64,000 nt of DNA, from assembly GCA_024811115.1 (NCBI GenBank), contig JAKOGH010000264.1:61017-125016 (forward strand), in the 5' to 3' direction. Shown here piece after piece: positions 1 through 11,868 of this stretch (positions are counted from its first letter, which is position 1; the number at the start of each line of letters is the position of its first letter). A program made the position numbers and the translations under genes. The notes under the pieces were generated by a model. The model was not told where the DNA came from and did not search any database. It saw nothing but the letters and a program-made list of their open reading frames with translations. This DNA comes from Terana coerulea (Eukaryota > Basidiomycota > Agaricomycetes > Polyporales > Phanerochaetaceae).

Positions 1-255
1 TTTCTGGTAGTGTTTCTAGATCCCGATATGTGGGTGCCCCACACCACCGTTCTCTCTGTTCTCCCCGAAGTCCACACTGCCTTTCCCCTCTTGCACGAGA
101 AGGGGCTTGTGCGTGTTGTCGACCATTCTCAGATGGAGAGTGGTGCATCCATTCATTTTTATATAGGGATTATTAGGAACCTCACAACTCTAATGTCCGT
201 CGCTTTAATTTTTTCCCTTGCTAGTCACCCTGTAGCCCTGCGGACTCTACCCTAG
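1..255 (+). CDS. 3' end of an F-box-family paralogue (partial at window edge)
   Basis: The open frame entering the window encodes a stretch around FPLLHEKGLVRVV that closely resembles the C-terminal part of the complete F-box protein at 643-2089 (FPLLHEKQLLRVF), and the preceding residues also match in kind (LDPD.. versus LPDPEL..). I therefore read it as the last exon of a tandem paralogue whose start lies left of the window. The exact stop is uncertain: the paralogous similarity fades after about base 140, so the true end may be reached through an unseen intron. Function would be that of the neighbouring F-box protein. Confidence 0.5.
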   Translation, partial: FLVVFLDPDMWVPHTTVLSVLPEVHTAFPLLHEKGLVRVVDHSQMESGASIHFYIGIIRNLTTLMSVALIFSLASHPVALRTLP

Positions 256-642
256 TCCAGTGTAGTGCGCGTTGTATAATTCTGCTGCGGTTGTATATGT
301 ACTATTCATATGGCCTTGATCTACTCGACATATCTTCACAAGCGATAAATCAGACGAGCTGCAACACTTCAATGCACAGCCGGTTCTGATTGGTTGAACG
401 GTAAGAGGTCCTCAGGGTCCCACATTTACTCTTGGACCCCGAAAAGAGCAAGGCGCTCCGCGACGGAATGCCGGCAAGCGCCTACAGCGATGCTTCTCTC
501 ACAGAGCACTGCAGCTTCAAGCTTCAGATCTCAGACTTGACTTCAACGCGCGAACTTGCGAAGGAGAAGCTCAGCAGATTTCAGACGAACTACTTAGTGT
601 GTATGTAATTTAAGCTGTATTTTACCTGAGAACGACTCACTC
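256..642. other. intergenic, no gene seen
   Basis: This stretch between the F-box fragment and the complete F-box gene holds no open frame I can support. It must contain the promoter of the gene at 643, but I see no clear TATA element. Confidence 0.5.
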
Positions 643-2089
643 ATGCAACATGTGCTGAATCCTGACACAGCTCGTATTCCGATTCGCCAAACGATGTCAG
701 AACCCTATCTTCCCGTCGAGATACTCGACCACTGTTTTTCATACCTCGACTACGAAGAAGATACTACCATGGGTAGCGAAGCCAACGCCATTCAGGAGGA
801 GCTGACGAGACAAGACTTTAAGGCTCTAGCTCTCACATGTCATGCTTGGACGGACGTCGCTCGTCGTCATCTCTTCCGTATCCTAAACGTCACATTCTCG
901 GAGGAGATAACCAAGCCCGTTCGTCTCCAGGACCTCTTAGACTTTTTGAGTGGTGAAGAAGATGCCGCACACGTCGTACACACCCTCAGACTACGGATGG
1001 TCAGACGTAATTCATCCCTCCTGAATAGTCACCGTCCAAGCATGCGCAAGAAGGACTGTCCCGCAAACGTTCTTGTAAAAGTGCTCCAGTCTTTACCTCG
1101 GCTTCGCTTCTTATACATGCAAGACGTGATTTTCGTACCCGGAGGCAGCATCACGACCACCGCCGACTCCGTAATAGGCGTCAAGCTGCAATGCCTCGAT
1201 CTGGTGTACGCGCAACGCACCGGGTCTACTGGCCTACTTCTTTACGACGCCGTCCGGCCGATACTATCGCTCTTTACCGACATCGAAACCTTGCACATTC
1301 GCGAGGATGAAACTTACGACGCAGTTCCTCGCACCCTGCATCCGGTCGCAGCAACTTTCCCTTCGTCCTTGCGGATGAAAACGGTACATTTTCGCACGAA
1401 AAGTACAATCGAATGTGGACATATACTCCAAGCGTTGATGAGGACATCCACCGCTCGGACATTGACTGACCTCACTATCATAGACGTGCAGTTAGGGGAC
1501 GTCCCCACTGTTCAAGCGATCTTGCGGGCTTGCGCCCCAACCTTGGCCACGCTGCACTTGGGCATTCCCCTGTATTATTACGGAGGTGAGTCCTCAATAT
1601 TGTGAGCTAAACTTAAGCAGTCACCAGGGCCGCTCATACTGGCGTTGCTCAGATCCCCGCACTGTCGTAGACATCTCGTGTTGTCGCCAATTGCGAAATC
1701 TTGGATTTTCAGTGCGATGTCATTACCACCTGATATGCCTCGGAATTATGTTCAATGTGCTATCCGCTCCTCAAGACCGTACTGCGCCTGTCAACGTGGC
1801 TTTACAACACATCATGTTGAAATTCGAGGATTTTCGGGACGAAAACATGCAAGTGATGACCAATCCCCACTCCCACCACGTATGGTCATATCTAGAGAAT
1901 AGACTGTTGGAGTTTCCGACCTTGCAGGAAGTCTCAGTGATCCTCCCCGATCCTGAGCTCCCGACCGTACAGAGCGCCTACACGACAGCATTTCGTGACA
2001 CCATATTCCCCCTTCTGCACGAGAAGCAGTTGCTCCGAGTCTTCATGCATGGCGAACAGTCTACGCTTGACTGCCTTCGACCATCCTAG
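643..2089 (+). CDS. F-box-like protein
   Basis: Predicted 459-residue protein from two exons, 643-1585 and 1653-2089, joined across a 67-nt intron (GTGAGT donor, CTCAG acceptor) that keeps the frame. The N-terminal part has the pattern of a fungal F-box: LPVEILDHCFSYLDYEED followed by ALALTCHAWTDVARRHLFR at about residues 26-90. The rest is leucine-rich without sharply defined repeats, as usual for mushroom F-box proteins. By family it would dock on Skp1 and present a substrate to an SCF ubiquitin ligase; the substrate is unknown. A second in-frame ATG (codon 18) precedes LPVEILDH more closely and may be the real start. The last residues are uncertain because a good donor (GTATGA near 2104) follows the stop and an alternative frame would splice there. 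The paralogue fragment at the left edge suggests a tandem family. Confidence 0.75.
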
Positions 2090-2480
2090 TGAAACACCGC
2101 AAGGTATGACTCAAAGTTCAGCTGCAGTCGTGTGACTGACACAATCCCCAGATACACTCGTAACCTCTTGCGTTCGATAAATTTAGATTGGGACAACATT
2201 TGCTACATGACTATACCCAGAGACGCTGTCACTCTTCTGGCCGGAACTATAACCTATTCACGCGGACATACGAGAGATCTCGCCCGTTAGACCGGCGCTC
2301 ATTAGACAAGTCGACGCGGAGTCTCACAATCATCGTTTGCATGGCCTTCCAGCTCGACAGACTTCAGCACTATACTTAGATGCAGATACTATAATACTGG
2401 GGATATTTGAGGATATCTGTCTGCGTACGTATTCTTTACCGAATATGCGCAGTGATACCTACTTATCGGCGTCCTAAAGT
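2090..2480. other. intergenic, no confident gene
   Basis: Region between the F-box gene and kinase K1. A possible extra F-box exon (acceptor near 2150) cannot be confirmed; otherwise nothing recognisable. Confidence 0.4.
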
Positions 2481-2484
2481 GGGT

Positions 2485-2496
2485 ATGTGGCCACAT
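2485..2496. promoter_or_regulatory. 12-bp palindrome ATGTGGCCACAT upstream of kinase K1
   Basis: A perfect palindrome centred on GTGGCCAC lies roughly 100-170 bp upstream of the candidate start codons of K1. The same 8-bp core occurs twice upstream of the related kinase K2 (20857-20864 and 20888-20895). A shared binding site is an inference from this recurrence. Confidence 0.35.
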
Positions 2497-2580
2497 CACG
2501 GCCTCGTTCGGCACGGCCACTCCGAACAAACAAAGGTACCACATTCATTGTCACCTATTTAACTCGCGACCCCTTGCGCA

Positions 2581-4648
2581 TGAACCACGCTCACCCTTCA
2601 CCACCACCGACATTTGCTCCGCACCATTATCTTATTTGCTGCTCCACCCGTCATGGCCTCCCTGACAGATGGGCCCCCAGCCAGCTTACACGTGGTTCTA
2701 CCCTCTCGTGCCTTGCTCGCGTCTCCAAACTTATACAAATCCTATTGCTGCGGTTATTACTCCGTCTACCTGGCGTAGATGCGACCCTTGTCGCGTTTGT
2801 CGAGTCCTACCTCCTGTCCCTCACGACGCAGGCACAGCCAAAGGAAGACGATCCGAAGACAGCGGAAGATATCTCGTTTGAGGCTGACTCTGGATACGTG
2901 GACCCCGTCGAACCCCTCATCCCCTCATCGGCAATCAGCTCTCTGTGTTTGTCGCGTAATGCTCCGATAACACCTACGTCGTCGGTCGGCAGATCTTTCA
3001 ACGGAGCCATCTCTCCCAGCAGCGGTAGCCCTACGACGTTCGCCAATGACAGGTCCAAGAATGACGAAGAGCAGTATCCTTCTCCACCAATGTCGAACCG
3101 AGCGAGTCTTGCGCCGACGTTGCCTTCCTACCATTCTGTGGACCCTCAGTCATCGTCGAATCTTGTAGCGTGTGGTGCCGTTGACGAGGCTGCCAGGGTA
3201 GTTCCTCCTTCCGAGGACGATGCCTCCGAGGCTGAACCAGGGCAACTCGAAGAGGATCCTGAAGCCCCATCACTCTATACAACGCGGGCGTCGTATACAC
3301 CATCATCGGCACATTAGGAAATGGCGCGTCCGGACGTGTCTTCTACGCGCGTACCTCTAGCGACGAAGAAGTCGCGATCAAAGTGTTACACAAGGCCAAA
3401 GCTTACCGCGAGCACTTCGGTCGGGCGAACGTCATCGTGGAGAAGGAGAACTGGGAACGCATCACACTCTGCGCTAAGCCTTTCCTGACCCAGTTACTTG
3501 CGTCGTGGGATGACGACGAGAATATATACTTCGTGATGGTACGTCTTCATTCTCTACAGCGCCTATAGTTACGGTCTAATTGGACTCTGTACAGAGGATG
3601 TACCACGAGAATCTACTTCAGAGGATTCAAAGGCGTGCTATAACGTCGGTTGAACGAAGGCTCTACATCGCTGAGCTGGTACGGCATTACATTGATCGGC
3701 CAGTAGCCTTCAATTATTTACGCGAGTTTTGGCTGCTAGGTTGCCGCGCTGGCGAACGTACACGCCTCTGGTGTCGTGCATCGTGACATCAAACCCGAGA
3801 ACATCCTCATCTCCCCGAGTGGCCACCTTGCGTTGACGGACTTCGGCCTGTCTCATACGGATACACACCCCTACCGTCGTTTCGAAGAATGCGTTCTCAC
3901 CGACATTGTCGGCACGCCAGGCTACTGGGCCCCAGAAGTCGTTACCTCTACGGCGTCCGCTGGATACACGCCATCTGCCGACGTGTGGTCTATGGGCATG
4001 GTCATTTTTGAAGTGATCAACAACTGCGTACACCCGTACTATGACGGGGAGTCCCCAACGGATGTTGTGCGTAACATGTTGTACTGGAAGATACCTTTCC
4101 AGTCCATCGAGGACGAAGTGTTGAGGGATCTTGTCTACAGTGTAAGTCGATTTGGTACATGGTCTTTCTTTTCGAGTGTCTAACCTACTCTCTCATTTGA
4201 AGATGCTGACTCCCAACCCCGATCGCCGGATTGCAGCCCATGAACTCAAGGAGCACCAGTACTTCGAGGGGATCGACTGGGACTGTCTTGCCCGAGGCGA
4301 ATACAGGCGTAAGTCATTTAAATGCCGGCTATCCATCATTTATTTAACCAAGCTTCTACGTTAGCGCAATACCGGCCGCCGTTCCCTCAGCTCGACGAAG
4401 TCAAGACAAGCCTTCGCTTCTCGACCTTCCACAACGGGTATAATATTAACGATAGGCACCCAGTTGTGCTTTCACGGGCAGGGAAGGTCATGCCCAATGG
4501 CAACGTCCTGCGGCAACTCGAGGAGGACCAACAGAATCTTGGAATCGTCTTCCGGTGGCGCTCCCCGTTCTGGATCATCCCGACCGTGCTCCATGACTGG
4601 CCTGCGCCCGCCGAGGAGCTGGACGACGATCTCGGCGTTGAGGAGTAA
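2581..4648 (+). CDS. Ser/Thr protein kinase K1 (canonical member of local family)
   Basis: A Ser/Pro-rich N-terminal region with a hydrophobic stretch (near 2730-2820) is followed by a kinase domain. Visible motifs: glycine loop [15 protein letters not shown] lysine, [10 protein letters not shown] hinge, HRDIKPEN catalytic loop, [17 protein letters not shown] activation segment and [11 protein letters not shown]. Introns placed with consistent phase: 3539-3594, 3679-3739, 4142-4202 and 4309-4364. The stop is at 4648. The C-terminal tail resembles that of K2. The layout recalls AGC-group kinases. Two points are unresolved. The start codon could be 2487, 2581 or 2653. The frame of the N-terminal part (ending 3317) changes to the kinase frame around 3200-3265, by an intron I cannot place or by an indel. 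K2 and K3 show a comparable frame change just before the kinase domain, which favours an intron. All catalytic residues are present, so K1 should be active; its substrate is unknown. Confidence 0.75.
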
Positions 4649-5255
4649 TCACTAAACGGCGAACCATGGCGATCCGTCTCGCTGACGTGCCAGGCGCACA
4701 TTCCCCATCGACAACCCATTATTCAGTGATTCCTACAGCAATCCACACTCCTTCGGTTATGTTTCTAGGCTTCTACTCTCGTCGGGTTCAAGGGTTTTTG
4801 GTTACCCAATGGGGCTCTACGCCACACTTAGATGTGGCGTGGCGTGGCGTATTGGCGGGTCGGTGGCTGAGGCCGCGGATCACTACTTGACGTGTATATC
4901 AGTACTGCACAGTGTGTTTAGAGATGTCCAGCGAAATCTATTCAATTATTGCACAACGCAGAGTCGTCGCGAAACGAAGATGAACGGCCGCAATTCGCAA
5001 CAGCACTCGTATATTCAGGGTCCAGTACGAATTCCATAATATTCTTCGATAGTTAAGAGCAGGGTATGGGTAGATGCCGACTATATGATGACATGTATTG
5101 CTACAAAGCATGAGACTCGATGGGAGTTTGTACAACGCTTCTTCCAGCCTGGCAGACCAACAGCAGGCGACAGAGACATTAACCAGACTAAACGACGACG
5201 AAGATGACAAAACAGATAAAGCAACCACAGATCGGCACCTACCCAAGGCTAAATA
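4649..5255. other. intergenic between convergent genes
   Basis: K1 (+) and the hypothetical gene (-) converge here. Only 3' flanks are expected and I see nothing else of note. Confidence 0.5.
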
Positions 5256-7247
5256 CTAATCGAAATCCATAGAGATAGGGTCCTCGATTCGTTCTGAATC
5301 GTCGCCCGAGACACTACACCGCAATGAAGACGGGGAAAACGTCCGCGGCGCGCTCGCGACCTTGCGGTTCGCGAGGCTGCGGCTGCGCTCGTGCCGCTTG
5401 AACACCATGTCCGCGACGAGGTGCGCGACGCTACGCATCGTGCTCTTCGTCCGGAACACCCGCGTCTCCAGCTTGAGGTCCAGCAGCCCGCCGAGTTCTC
5501 GTAGACGGTGCTTCTCCTCCTTTCGTGCTTTCCGCGCCTCCGCACGCATGTCGGACGCAGCGCGGAACTCCAGCCTACGCGTGCGCATGACAATCGGGTC
5601 CGCGACGGCCTTCGGCGGCTTCAGCAGGGCAGAGATGTCTTTGACCCGGCGGTCGAGGACGCTCTCGCGCTCCTTCGCCGATGCCTCTGCGCTGGTGAGG
5701 TAGTCGTGGTACGCACGGAGGTGCTGGTACTCTTCCTCCGGAAGGTCGTTCAGCGGGATGTCGAGCTGCCCTTCAAGGATCTGTAGATCGAAGTCGGACG
5801 GTGATGGTGAGCGATCGAGGCCCGGGTCGACGTCAAGCCCAAGCCCAACGTCTGCGTCGGGCAGGCCTAGGAGCGCTGGCGAGATGGTGGCCGTCGGTTG
5901 CGGTTCATACATCATTTCATCACCTTCACAGGGAAGAAGCTGCATGTGAGGCGAATGCGGCGAGGAGGGCACGAACTCGTCCGTATACAGTCCGCTGAGC
6001 TCGTCGGCAGGTCTGATGTAGGATGGTTCGTCGAACATCGGAAGCGGGTGGGACATAATCGAGGGGGATGGTCTTCCCGTGTGGGCGAATATGGCTGATT
6101 CGCCATCGTCTGCGAGGTAGTGCGAGGGCTCGTCAAATGCGTCAAAGTCAAGCTGAAGCAGCGACGAGCGGGGAGACTGAGGAAGAGGAGACGGGTCCAT
6201 GTCCATGTGGCGAGGCTCGTCCCAGAGGCCGCCGAGTTGAGAACTGGATGGCGCGGAGAGGAAACTCGACGGCGTCGTAAACGAGCGGAGAGGTCGCAGC
6301 GAGCTACTGTGCATCGTGTTCATGAAGTCGTATGTGCCATTCTGCAGGGTGTCCAAGGAGTGTCCTCTCGGTTTCGCAGGCTCTGACATCACCTCGTCAA
6401 GACTTGGATCGCCATCCGTACCGCCACTCCAGTCCATCGCAGGGTCCTCGAAAAGTGGCTCTAGCATGGAGGATGTGTCCCAAGATGGTGTGTCGGGCGT
6501 GAGGAGCTCGGAGGTAGGAGACAAGTGCGTCTGGCCACCGAAATGGCTTTCTGGAGAATATGAGGCGCCGGAAGCTGGGGCCTCCGTTTTCTCATCGTCC
6601 CAGTAACACCGCCGCTTAGAGGACGAGGCCACCTTGTTGTCATCGTCATCGAGGCTACGCAGATGAAGTGAAGGAGATGAAGGATCAGACAGATCTCGAT
6701 CCAGACCGTCATATGTGGCGAGGGGTGGCAAGTCGATTATATCGACGGGGAGCGTCAGCGGCGGCGACGGCGGTCGTTGCGGACTGGGCAGTGCACGCTG
6801 GACGAGCTCTGGGGTGTCCAGAGGGGGAGATGGCGGTTGAGGGTGGCAGCAAACATCGTGTGACCCGGTGTGTATTCGAGAGAGAGATCCTCGTGGCGAG
6901 ACGTCACGAGAGTCGGGGCCCATGAATTCGTGGTCGTAGATGAACGGGAGGGCCGCTGGGTACTTGAACGAAGAGCCAGTGTGAGGCGGGGTGGGATAGA
7001 TGTCGTGTTTGAAGTACCGATGAGATGAGCGGTGGGTTTCGTCCTGGACAAAGATTCCGTCAACGGGCTTGAGGATAGCTTGCTCGTGCAAAGACGAAAA
7101 TGGGTTCTCGCTGTACAACCAGGGCCCCAGCGAAGGAGTGTCTTGTGTGTCGTGCGAGAGTAGTGGCTGGGACATGCAACCGATGGGGGATTCCTCGCCA
7201 AGAAAATGGCTCCGATACTTTTCAGATGGGGCAGAAAAGGTATCCAT
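5256..7247 (-). CDS. large disordered hypothetical protein (663 aa)
   Basis: An uninterrupted 663-codon frame, unusually long for this window, with no intron needed. The first 500 residues are rich in Ser, Pro, Asp and Leu and look intrinsically disordered, with many short SP/TP sites. The C-terminal 150 residues are different: an acidic helix (LPEEEYQHLRAYHDYL) leads into an Arg/Lys/Glu-rich helical segment (REL..LLDLKLETRVFRTKSTMRSVAHLVADMVFKR, shortened). I do not recognise a catalytic domain. Codon bias and frame length make it a convincing gene. The architecture would suit a regulatory or scaffold protein, but that is speculation. Confidence 0.7.
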   Translation of the reverse strand: MDTFSAPSEKYRSHFLGEESPIGCMSQPLLSHDTQDTPSLGPWLYSENPFSSLHEQAILKPVDGIFVQDETHRSSHRYFKHDIYPTPPHTGSSFKYPAALPFIYDHEFMGPDSRDVSPRGSLSRIHTGSHDVCCHPQPPSPPLDTPELVQRALPSPQRPPSPPLTLPVDIIDLPPLATYDGLDRDLSDPSSPSLHLRSLDDDDNKVASSSKRRCYWDDEKTEAPASGASYSPESHFGGQTHLSPTSELLTPDTPSWDTSSMLEPLFEDPAMDWSGGTDGDPSLDEVMSEPAKPRGHSLDTLQNGTYDFMNTMHSSSLRPLRSFTTPSSFLSAPSSSQLGGLWDEPRHMDMDPSPLPQSPRSSLLQLDFDAFDEPSHYLADDGESAIFAHTGRPSPSIMSHPLPMFDEPSYIRPADELSGLYTDEFVPSSPHSPHMQLLPCEGDEMMYEPQPTATISPALLGLPDADVGLGLDVDPGLDRSPSPSDFDLQILEGQLDIPLNDLPEEEYQHLRAYHDYLTSAEASAKERESVLDRRVKDISALLKPPKAVADPIVMRTRRLEFRAASDMRAEARKARKEEKHRLRELGGLLDLKLETRVFRTKSTMRSVAHLVADMVFKRHERSRSLANRKVASAPRTFSPSSLRCSVSGDDSERIEDPISMDFD

Positions 7248-8785
7248 AGTATCGGGGAGGGTAAAAGCAGCACTTGTGGGCGGGTCGAAGGTCAGGATGC
7301 GTCGTCAACGACATGGTGCGAGACAAAAAGCGTGCTCACAGCAAATCCGAGTTATAGGTCCCAAAAATCAGAAAAACATCGGCCAAAAGACAGCAGGCAG
7401 TAAATCAAGGGCAATCGGGGGCGTAGAAGTGGAAATCCGCCGAGAGCTTTCGCCCGCAACGTCTCGAGGAAGAAGTAGCTGGCAAGGTCGCCCACGAGGT
7501 GGAGGTATGTGAGGGGGACCCCGGAAGCATGCCCAAACTCAGCGGGCGCTTGTGTACAACTTCGCATCGCAGCGGCGCAGTACTCACAGCCTATGGCGAC
7601 ACCGGCACAACATCTCGACAGAATCTCACTGGGCTGTCTTTACTATGCACCCAAAATGTTGTAATTTTCTGCTTGCTGCAAAATGCGGCCATTCTGCGAC
7701 CAACAGCGAGGAGTGGTCGGGGTCATCTTCCGAAAGCGGCAATCACTAACTTCAGGCCTAACTAGAACTCGGAGGTTTTCATCTGCCAGCAAGCACTGGG
7801 CAGGAGGAGACACGTTTTGCAGAAGATCAGAATGTAGCATAGCCTACGGAACAGACACATGCATCTCTCGGCAATTCAGGTATCAGCACGCCAGAAGGTG
7901 CAGGCTGCCCCGCAACGAGTGTACCAAGCGCTCATGCAATTATACCCTGAGGGTCAAAGTTACCATACAAACTCCATGATGCCCACGCATCGTACACATG
8001 TCCAGAAACCGGGCTAGCCTTCCTATCAGCCCATTGTTCGAGGTGGAGGTAGAATTGAGGGGTGGTCGTATACTCCACTGAGAGGATCGATCCGGCACTA
8101 TCACTACATGAGGCCTGCTGAGGTACATCAGCCAGGGACCCTGCCAGACCTTCTCTCATTCAGTGCGAGTCGGACAATGCCTCTGTATACAAGTAGGAGA
8201 AGACATGGAATCAACGGGGCCCTGCAAGCGAGACCAATAACGCACCCAAATATACCATGCGTCGAGCTTCATTGGCAAGTCCGTGGAAGTACACCCGCAC
8301 GAGTGCCTTTTGGTTGCCGAGACCGAGCGCATGTCTCACCACAAGAGCGAGAATCTCGTGGATGATACTGTAGACGTGGTGGAGTTACAAAAAGATAATG
8401 CGTCCGTGCGAGCTGGAATAGAAATTGTAAAGAATCTCTCACATGAGCAGAAAGATATCGATACGGATTACCTTCATGACGAACGGAATTCTGTAAACGA
8501 AGCCACGGTTGGAATGCTTGGACAAATTTAGAGTAAGCTCTGGCGTAGAATTCCGGGGACCGTGATGGGGTATTGTATTGAGATAGGCGAGTCCTTCTCC
8601 GTTTATACAGCTTGTATTCTAGTGGTGAGTCGTAGCAACGCGAACATATAGATCTACAACAACAGTAAGTATATCGAGCCAACACAACTGTCCTTATATA
8701 TCTCTTGCAGCAAGACATTCGTTAGATAGATAGAGTAGAATGGGTATCGCCGTGGATGAAGGTCCGGCCGTGAAGCAGACTGCGT
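7248..8785. other. long gene-free stretch
   Basis: About 1.5 kb between the start of the 663-aa gene and the stop of the C2 gene. Only short overlapping frames occur on both strands, none with plausible composition or splice continuity. It should include the promoter of the 663-aa gene and the 3' UTR of the C2 gene. Confidence 0.5.
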
Positions 8786-10264
8786 CTAGGTGAGCATCTG
8801 CGGCGTCCCACCCTCGATGCTAACGCTAGGTTGCCTCGATGCGTCCTGCAACAACGTCTCCTCGCCGTGCGTATGCGGCTGCAGCTCCTCTTGTTGCACG
8901 CCACGCTTGTTCAGGGCGTACGCCCGGCATGCCTCCCGACTCTCCTTCAGTCGCGGGTCGTTGAAGTCGTATGCGTAGATCTTGAACCCGGGGAAATTGT
9001 ACTCCAGGAGCTCCTTCAGGTTCGGCAAGAGCATCGGGTTGGGCGAGTACGTCCCCGAGTTGTTGTCGATGACCAACTCCCACTGCACCGCGTCGTCTGG
9101 CGTCGCGTCGTCAAAGTGCTCCCAGCCGCCCGCTGGCCGCGGGTGGAACTCGCCCGAGTAGCGCACCGCCTCCGCGCAGTTGGCGTGCAGCGCATGCTTC
9201 GACGCGAAGTCCACAAAGAAAGCGGCGCCCGTCTCGGAGAAGCGGAAGGAGTCGTCGTCCACGGCGAGGATGTACGTGTAGACAGCCGGCTTGACGCGGT
9301 GCGCAGCGACGGTGCCTTCTTTGCCGCCGTGCAGGAGGGTGATGACGTCTTTCACGTCGCTGATGACCCCAAAGCCGTTCGACGTCGTGCGAGCGTACAG
9401 CATTCGGTGGCCGGCTTGTATCGTCGTCCGCACAGCTATCGAGCCCGGGTTCTGGAAGATCGCCTGCGCAGCCTTGTAGTTCGTGTTCCAATGCTGCGTC
9501 TCGTCGTCGCTAAAATGAAGACGAACACCACGCAAGAACATTTTCCATGTTGAATACAGGCGGGCGTCGTCCAGGTTTGTCAGGCGACCGATAGTCGGAG
9601 AGAAATGGCGGGAGAAGCGGATTGGGCCGTCGAAAATATACGGCCTCTTGTCTGCTTTCTGGTCCTGCGAAGGTGTGGCTTCTATCTGAAACCTCTCCGT
9701 TAGTTTCTGATGCCCTCGTATGTTCAGGCTATAGCATACCTTCATCCAAAACGTGCCCCTGCTCCGTCGAATCGAAGGCGACTGAATGGTAAACTCTTTC
9801 GCTCCTGGGGATACAGTGGTATTGAAATTACCAACAATGTCGTCGGTAATCACCCCGTCGTCCTTGTCCATCACCTCGACGTGCAGGTTGGCAATGCTCG
9901 GCACATTCTTAACCATCCAATACTCATTCCAAACTGGGCTGAGGGTGTTGACCTGAACTGTCGATCTGCGACAAGAAGTGAGTGGTTCTCCCGCACTGAA
10001 GGTGTCATTATTAGCTTACACGAATTTGATGTTATTATCGAGCTTGGCGATAAAGTACGGATCAGCCGTACCCACCACGTCCATCTTCGGGATCCCGTTT
10101 GCGCCAATGAAGTGGAACGTTAGGTCGACGTATTTCGTCTCGACATTATGCTTCTGGGCGAACTCATGCGCACGATCATGAACCTCCGTCTTGGCATTAT
10201 CGACGGACCGACGGACTTGGCTGAGCAGACTCGACATCTGCAGCGGGTTTCTTCTGGATGGCAT
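8786..10264 (-). CDS. C2-domain protein with uncharacterised C-terminal domain
   Basis: Exon 1 (10264-10020) joins exon 2 (9965 downward) across a 54-nt intron. The N-terminal part has a C2 domain: VDLTFHFIGANGIPKMD, TADPYFIAKLD, TLSPVWNEYW and VEVMDKDDG, with aspartates placed as in calcium-binding loops. C2 domains bind membranes, often with Ca2+. The remaining 250 residues form a compact, Trp/Tyr-containing region I cannot assign (VYTYILAVDDDSFRF; NFPGFKIYAYDFNDPRL). A second 54-nt segment, 9686-9739, carries a GTATGC donor, a CTAAC branch site and a TTTCAG acceptor and has no stop in frame; I think it is a true intron, so a naive translation would include 18 extra residues. The start may be the second Met at 10237. 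Likely a peripheral membrane protein. Confidence 0.75.
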
Positions 10265-10764
10265 GGGAACATCAACATGTAATCCAAGACAAACGACACA
10301 GCGGCTACTTGTAGCACACTGCCGTTGAAATGGACGCTGCGGCTGCGGAGGAGAGGGCTGTACTCACAGTTGCGATGCTGAGACCAGTGAGGAAAGGGGC
10401 GGCGGCAAAGGCGGGGGACGTCACACCGCCGATCCGGATCTCGGAGACCGGAGTTGAGATTTAAGATCAATCTCAGCCTAGGCCTGCGCCACACTTCCTG
10501 TGTTTATGTAATTGTCTGCGAGTCGTCCCAAGCCACTAGGCTTTACGAAATATCATAAAATAGTATGAACCCATGGTCAGCTTTATCTGTTGAAAAATGT
10601 TGAGGAATCGTGATTGAACTTAGGGCCTAGAGATACCTCCAATCGCAACACTGAAAAAAACTCTACCAACTGTATGGCAGATGCCTAAGTTCGAGGATAC
10701 AAGGTTCCTCAAGAGTATAATATACAGCTATAAGCAAATCAAACAAGGAGCAAGCCTACGATTT
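10265..10764. other. intergenic
   Basis: Upstream flank of the C2 gene and downstream flank of the MFS pseudogene; no gene or repeat recognised. Confidence 0.45.
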
Positions 10765-10769
10765 GTCCT

Positions 10770-11560
10770 TCAGAGTAGTAAAGCCAGCATCAGCCTACGC
10801 GCGGAACCTATTGCCATATCGGATCAGACTCCAGATGAGAGCCTGTGCAAACTGTAGTCAGGGTTCTACTATGTACTACTTACTATGAAGTGATGTGCTT
10901 ACACGGCACCATCCACGAGACAACGGCAACAACAGCATCAGTAAACGCAACACCATATGTGTCGATGGATGGTAGGATAAACGCGACAGAGATCGCAATA
11001 AAAGCACCCCGGAAGCACCTGTAACAGCAACCTTTGAGAATGGCTCCACAGGACAGCGCTATGTGGACGTACATGCCAGCGGCAGTAACCTCAGCGCTCC
11101 GGTCATGGAGAATGTTGACGTGGTGGGCTGCTGCTGGACTCAACACGAAGTCGACCTGCCACATACGTCGATTAGGACAGATGAGCATGACAAAATTAGC
11201 ATTGCTTACACCCAAGCCGTTCATGGTCAACAAGACAGAGCTGAAAATGAGGCCTAGCCGTCCGTCGACATACTGCGTAACAAGCCCCGAGAACAAGATC
11301 GAGCAGGGGACCATGAAGGACGCTCCTGGAAGAGTAGCGCGGAGGCGGTCTTCCGGGACCCACTTGCCGGCGCGTCGCTTCCGCCACTTGACAACGAGCC
11401 TGTCGGAGAAGGCACCCGTAAGTGGTGCGCCGACTATCCTAAGCAGCATCAGTAACTCTTTCATAGGTAACAGTTCTTGTGAGCGCATCGCAGTTTCCGA
11501 GCCCGAGCGGTATACAAAGCGCTCCGAGCATATTTCTTGCCGATCGTGAAGGCATGGGGA
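10770..11560 (-). pseudogene. MFS transporter pseudogene (C-terminal half only)
   Basis: This copy aligns closely with the second half of the neighbouring MFS gene (11869-13832), including SDRLVVKWRKRR and KWVPEDRLRATLPGA. It is broken in several ways. The C-terminal Trp codon TGG of the intact copy is TAG here (10795-10797). Just after the sequence matching AFTIGKKY it lacks about 20 nt, which shifts the frame. Similarity stops near 11560, so the N-terminal half is missing. The unclassified 300 bp up to 11868 may be decayed remains. It arose by tandem duplication and is not expected to make a transporter. Confidence 0.8.
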
Positions 11561-11868
11561 TTATACGTAGTGCATGAACTACAGTCCCACGAGAGGCTGG
11601 AAATGTTCATAGGTCCTTCATTAAATATGGTGTATGGTATATTTTCAACCTGTAAACGTTTATCATCATATCGTAAGAAGGCATCTAAGTGGTCATTTTG
11701 GGTTTCGTCTCATGAGATACTCCAGAACTATGGGATGGGATGATACTGGGCCTCGACATGCCTTGAATCCTGATATCGGGAAAGCTTGCGCCAACAATGC
11801 AGACACCCATTTTCCAAAGTCCGAAGGTCCATGAAAGTGCACCAGGCAGCGAGGGCACCAAGGATTAA

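Noticed and set aside
8831..9553. 240-codon plus-strand frame opposite the C2 gene
   Set aside because: It lies on the antisense of a well-supported exon, is Arg/Val-rich in the manner of a GC-rich shadow frame, and has no family motif.
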